A stretch of 64,000 nucleotides of DNA. It comes from Natrinema salinisoli. Its GTDB lineage: Archaea > Halobacteriota > Halobacteria > Halobacteriales > Natrialbaceae. A program made the position numbers and the translations under genes. The stretch covers positions 1,240,001 to 1,304,000 of the forward strand of contig NZ_CP084469.1 of the NCBI RefSeq assembly GCF_020405205.1, given 5' to 3'. Below the pieces are notes generated by a model. The model was not told the origin of the DNA, ran no database searches, and worked only from the letters and a program-made list of their open reading frames with translations. Each line of letters begins with the position of its first letter. Position 1 is the stretch's first letter. This document shows, piece after piece, positions 61,280 through 64,000 of this stretch.

Positions 61280-61684
61280 TTAACTTTCAGCAGATGCCGA
61301 CGCGGCGTCGTGCTGCTCGTACTTCGTCTCGAACTCGCCGATGAGCTGGCCCATCTTCGCGTACCAGTCGTTGAGCATTCGCTGCATGTCGTCGGCGATC
61401 TTCGAGGGGTCGGTCGGCTCGTAGACGTGGTAGTAGCCGCCCTGCTCGTAGTTGACCTGCTCCTTCTGGATGAAGCCGGTCTGGAGCAGCCGCTGCACTG
61501 CCCGGTAGGCGGTCGACCGTTCGCGGTCGACGGCCTCGGCGATCTCGTCGACGGTGAGCGGCTCTTCGGTTTCGACGAGCGCCTGGAAGCAGTCCCTGTC
61601 GAGTTGTTTGAGCCCGTGGAAACACTCGAGGAGTCCCTCGCACTCCATATCCTGCCTGAGTTGTTCGGACATCGAATCTGGCAT
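61280..61684 (-). CDS. TrmB/MarR-type winged-HTH transcriptional regulator
   Basis: The 134-residue protein has a winged HTH: LLECFHGLKQLDRDCFQALVETEEPLTVDEIAEAVDRERSTAYRAVQRLLQTGFIQKEQVNYEQGGYYHVYEPTDP. RERSTAYRAVQRLLQTG is the recognition helix. The C-terminal 45 residues form a helix likely to dimerise (ADDMQRMLNDWYAKMGQLIGEF). The start at 61684 (MPDSMSEQLRQ) is chosen. A perfect palindrome (61724-61742) lies 40 bp upstream and is a good self-operator. It sits between the TauE exporter and thioredoxin genes. Confidence 0.87.
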   Translation of the reverse strand: MPDSMSEQLRQDMECEGLLECFHGLKQLDRDCFQALVETEEPLTVDEIAEAVDRERSTAYRAVQRLLQTGFIQKEQVNYEQGGYYHVYEPTDPSKIADDMQRMLNDWYAKMGQLIGEFETKYEQHDAASASAES

Positions 61685-61723
61685 TGGTATCACGTTCAGG
61701 TACGCACTACGCTGTTAAAAGGC

Positions 61724-61742
61724 TTGTGTAGAGGTTACACAA
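61724..61742. promoter_or_regulatory. Perfect palindrome before TrmB-like regulator
   Basis: TTGTGTA-GAGGT-TACACAA has perfect 7-bp arms and a 5-bp spacer. It lies 40 bp upstream of the regulator and 14 bp below the end of the TauE gene. Part of it (TACACAA) recurs at 61156 before thioredoxin, and CACAATTGTG at 62953 lies before the TauE operon. Confidence 0.7.
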
Positions 61743-61755
61743 TCCTGCGGGTAAC

Positions 61756-62787
61756 TCAGTCGCTGGCCGGCGATGCCGACGTGGGCTCCTCGCGCAGCGC
61801 GGCGACGCTGCTGTAGACGACCGCTCCGCTGACTATCAGCGCCGAGCCGAGGATCAACACTAGACTGATGGTGTCGAAGATCGGGATGCCGTAGACGTTC
61901 CCGAGTTCGCGGACGGCGACGGCGATCGAACCGCCCAGCAGCATCAGCCCGAAGTACACTTTGATCTCCTCCTCGTCGACGATGCTCGTCGCGGCGGAAC
62001 CGATCCGCGCGCCGAGCGCGCTCCCGGCGAGCAGCGGGAGGACGATCGACAGGTCGACGCCGCCGTCCATCGCGTAGAGGAAGCTCCCGATCCCGCCCGA
62101 GAAGACGATCTCGAAGAGGTCCGTTCCGACGGCGATCGGCACCGGCACACCAATCAGGTAGAACAGCGCGGGCATCCGGATGAACCCGCCGCCTACGCCG
62201 AGGAAGCCCGACAGCAGCCCCGTCACGAACGCAACGCCGAGGATCATCCACAGCGACACCGAGATACCGCCGCGAAGGCTCATCATCGGCGGCACGCGGT
62301 AGGACTGGATCTTCTTGGCGATATCGGGGATGTCCGCATCGTCAACTTCGGCGTCGGCGGCGTCGTGGTCGACGCCCCCGCCGTCCCCGCCTTTCAGCGC
62401 CTCGGAGGTTACGAAGACGCCGATGCCGCCCAGCAGGAACACGTAGGTGACGCTGATGATGCTGCCAGCCAGTCCCAGCTCTTCGAGGTGGAGGACGAGT
62501 TCCTTACCGACTTCGATGCCGGCAGTCGTGCCGGCGATCATCAACACGCCGAGCTTGTAGTCGACCTGTCCGAGATCCCGGTGCTTCAGCGTCGCGATCA
62601 CGGACGTCCCGAACACGAACGCCAGGCCGCTCCCGACGGCGACGCGCGAGGGATAGCCCATCACGAGAAGAGCGGGCGTGACGAGGAACGATCCGCCCAT
62701 CCCGAAGAACCCGAATAGGATCCCGATCAGCAGGCCGAACCCGACGAACAGCACCAACACTGCCAGACTGATTCCCAGTATCTCCAT
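61756..62787 (-). CDS. TauE/SafE-family sulfite/organosulfonate exporter
   Basis: The 343-residue membrane protein has about eight or nine helices in two repeats: LIGILFGFFGMGGSFLVTPALLVMGYPSRVAVGSGLAFVFGTSVIATLKHRDLGQVDYKLGVLMIAGTTAGIEVG, and later GLLSGFLGVGGGFIRMPALFYLIGVPVPIAVGTDLFEIVFSGGIGSF. The paired G-x-G-G-S/G-F motifs are typical. A cytoplasmic acidic loop (GGDGGGVDHDAADAEVDDADI) sits between the halves. It probably exports sulfite or an organic sulfonate. A 49-residue membrane protein gene precedes it by 2 bp. Confidence 0.9.
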   Translation of the reverse strand: MEILGISLAVLVLFVGFGLLIGILFGFFGMGGSFLVTPALLVMGYPSRVAVGSGLAFVFGTSVIATLKHRDLGQVDYKLGVLMIAGTTAGIEVGKELVLHLEELGLAGSIISVTYVFLLGGIGVFVTSEALKGGDGGGVDHDAADAEVDDADIPDIAKKIQSYRVPPMMSLRGGISVSLWMILGVAFVTGLLSGFLGVGGGFIRMPALFYLIGVPVPIAVGTDLFEIVFSGGIGSFLYAMDGGVDLSIVLPLLAGSALGARIGSAATSIVDEEEIKVYFGLMLLGGSIAVAVRELGNVYGIPIFDTISLVLILGSALIVSGAVVYSSVAALREEPTSASPASD

Positions 62788-62789
62788 CG

Positions 62790-62939
62790 TTAGACCCCTT
62801 TGAGCCGTTCGATCACTGCACTCCCGAACGCCTGTTCCGCGAGGCCGTATCCCACGTAGAGGACGATGGCTTCGAGCAGAACGGCGCCGATCAGCACTCC
62901 AGCCTCCACGGCGGCGGGGAGATCACTGACAGCTAGCAT
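62790..62939 (-). CDS. Small single-pass membrane protein (49 residues), DUF7512-like
   Basis: An ATG at 62939 opens a 49-residue frame: MLAVSDLPAAVEAGVLIGAV, then LLEAIVLYVGYGLAEQAFG, then a short charged end. One membrane helix (VLIGAVLLEAIVLYVGYGL) is flanked by acidic residues. It ends 2 bp before the TauE/SafE gene, so the two are co-transcribed. Small membrane proteins of this kind are found beside haloarchaeal TauE exporters; I class it with DUF7512 from memory only. It could be a subunit or stabiliser of the exporter. Confidence 0.72.
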   Translation of the reverse strand: MLAVSDLPAAVEAGVLIGAVLLEAIVLYVGYGLAEQAFGSAVIERLKGV

Positions 62940-62952
62940 TCTCTCACACCGA

Positions 62953-62962
62953 CACAATTGTG
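62953..62962. promoter_or_regulatory. CACAATTGTG palindrome before the TauE operon
   Basis: A perfect 10-bp palindrome lies 14 bp before the small membrane protein's ATG. It holds the CACAA/TTGTG arms of the TrmB-like regulator's palindrome in abutting form and may be its operator. Confidence 0.45.
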
Positions 62963-63188
62963 CTGTAATGTCTGGATCATACTTTTTCGTACTCGCTCTC
63001 CCCTAGCAGAGTGGAGCTAATAACGGTTTTGGACGTATTGCACAATATTACTGCTATGGATACACGGCGTATCCCACGGAGATACACGCATAACTTATGT
63101 CGATATGGATCTTCACCGTACGCGGCGAAACGAGAGAGGAGCGCACGCCGCGCGCGGCGTTCGGGCGTACCGCTCTCGACTCCCCATC

Positions 63189-63202
63189 TGTGAAATTTCA
63201 CA
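63189..63202. promoter_or_regulatory. TGTGAAATTTCACA palindrome before tandem-domain Usp
   Basis: A perfect 14-bp palindrome lies 39 bp before the ATG at 63241, just upstream of ACCAATATTACG, a possible promoter element. The cognate regulator is not in the window or not known. Confidence 0.45.
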
Positions 63203-63240
63203 CACTAACCAATATTACGAACGGCTACGTCGTGAGAACC

Positions 63241-64000
63241 ATGAGGGCGATCTACGCGACCGACCTGTCCGCGGCCAGCGAGGCGACGATCGAGAACGAG
63301 ACGTGTCTGGACTGCCTCCGGCGCGTCGGCGTCGACGAGATCCACCTCGTGACGGTCGTGCCGTCGAACGTCCACTCGGGGATGCCCGGAATGGACTTCG
63401 AGGGACGTCGCCGCCGTGCCCTCGAGCGATACCGGGACGTGATGGAAGACGCCGGGTTCGACGTCGAGGCACACGTCGTCCGCGGAACGCCGCACCGACG
63501 CATCAACGGTATCGCCGAATCCGTTCAGGCCGAGTTGACGATCGTGGGATCGCGAGGACAGAGCCCGCTCGAGAACCGCGTGATCGGGTCGACCGCGCGG
63601 AACCTCGCGCGCACGACCGTCGTCCCGCTGCTGGTCAACCGCGTCGAGCGCGCGACCGACGAGCCCGAGGTGGTTCGAGAGCACCTCTTCCAGCGGATTC
63701 TCTACGCGACCGACTTCTCGGAGAACGCCGAACGGGCGTTCGACGCGTTCATTGCTCTTCGCCACGCGACCGAGGAAGTGACGCTCGTCCACGTCGAGTC
63801 ACCGAAGGATCCCAGCGAGGATCCCGAGGCGCAACTCGCCGAGCTCGCAGAGCGACTGGAGGACTGGGTGATCGACACGCGCATCGAACTCAGGTACGGC
63901 GACGCCGCCGACGAGATCCTCGACGTCGAGGACGAAGTCGATCCCGCGACGACGCTGATCGGCTCGCGCGGCCGGAGCCGGCTCCGTCGGCTGATGCTCG
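63241..64000 (+). CDS. Universal stress protein with tandem Usp domains (partial, continues past window)
   Basis: At least 253 residues with no stop. The first domain starts MRAIYATDLSAASEATIENE and ends with GSRGQSPLENRVIGSTARNLARTTVVPLLV, which fits G-x2-G-x9-G-S. The second begins RILYATDFSENAERAFDAFIAL and reaches GSRGRSRLRRLML at the window edge. Tandem Usp proteins bind nucleotides and respond to stress or growth arrest. It is different in layout from the single-domain Usp at 30.1 kb. The missing end should be only a few tens of residues. Confidence 0.92.
   Translation, partial: MRAIYATDLSAASEATIENETCLDCLRRVGVDEIHLVTVVPSNVHSGMPGMDFEGRRRRALERYRDVMEDAGFDVEAHVVRGTPHRRINGIAESVQAELTIVGSRGQSPLENRVIGSTARNLARTTVVPLLVNRVERATDEPEVVREHLFQRILYATDFSENAERAFDAFIALRHATEEVTLVHVESPKDPSEDPEAQLAELAERLEDWVIDTRIELRYGDAADEILDVEDEVDPATTLIGSRGRSRLRRLML

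Overview
The window comes from a halophilic archaeon (class Halobacteria). The proteins are strongly acidic, third codon positions are G/C-rich, and many starts sit about 25-30 bases below TATA-like boxes without a leader. Archaeal or haloarchaeal families are present: transcription factor S, Lrp/AsnC, TrmB-like and PadR regulators, F420-type LLM oxidoreductase and twin-arginine signal peptides. The density of CoA-dependent catabolism would suit a member of the Natrialbales, but the order is an inference. No rRNA or complete tRNA gene was seen. The sequence cannot tell whether this is chromosome or megaplasmid.

Bases 1-26,310 are a dense catabolic region. They encode two class III aminotransferases with an Lrp regulator and an ornithine cyclodeaminase-family enzyme; a DUF35/thiolase-like pair; 3-hydroxyacyl-CoA dehydrogenase, two enoyl-CoA hydratases (one further along at 31.3 kb), two acyl-CoA dehydrogenases and a two-subunit CoA-transferase; an enolase-superfamily dehydratase, a ThDP enzyme, an HpcH-type aldolase, a CaiB-type CoA-transferase, a D-2-hydroxyacid dehydrogenase, a VOC protein and three MFS carriers. 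Together they look like uptake and CoA-linked breakdown of organic acids whose identity cannot be read from sequence.

Bases 26,311-39,000 form an accessory island of lower GC. A ParA-type ATPase and an acidic partner gene lie downstream of an array of about 17 RTTAGGCTA-like nonamers placed mostly exactly 13 bp apart, a strong candidate partition centromere or origin. A decayed integrase-like gene follows. Beyond it are a universal stress protein, MaoC and enoyl-CoA hydratase genes, an Mrr-type nuclease fused to a beta-rich domain, a CPBP protease, a membrane protein lacking an obvious start, and a 1074-residue DUF499/PglY-like ATPase without the usual defence partners.

Bases 39,000-47,600 are a second, compact catabolic regulon. 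A TetR-type regulator is surrounded by genes for an AtzB-like amidohydrolase, a FAH-family hydrolase, a TatD-like metal hydrolase, a BNR propeller protein, a DoxX-like membrane protein, a Cys-less thiolase-like protein with its DUF35 partner, and a CaiB-type CoA-transferase. Three copies of one palindrome (YTTACC-N4-KGTAAA) lie in the three promoter regions and probably define the regulon.

Bases 47,600-59,000 are patchy: exported beta-propeller and beta-lactamase-fold proteins, tandem paralogues (one frameshifted), two PadR regulators, a truncated ThDP enzyme beside a tRNA T-arm-like sequence, transcription factor S, an ADP-ribosylglycohydrolase, a DUF302 protein, an HD-domain protein and strong hairpins. 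Bases 59,000-64,000 return to core-like genes: an NSS transporter, a thioredoxin, a TrmB-like regulator with a perfect palindrome upstream, a TauE/SafE exporter with a 49-residue membrane partner, and a tandem-domain universal stress protein cut by the window end.
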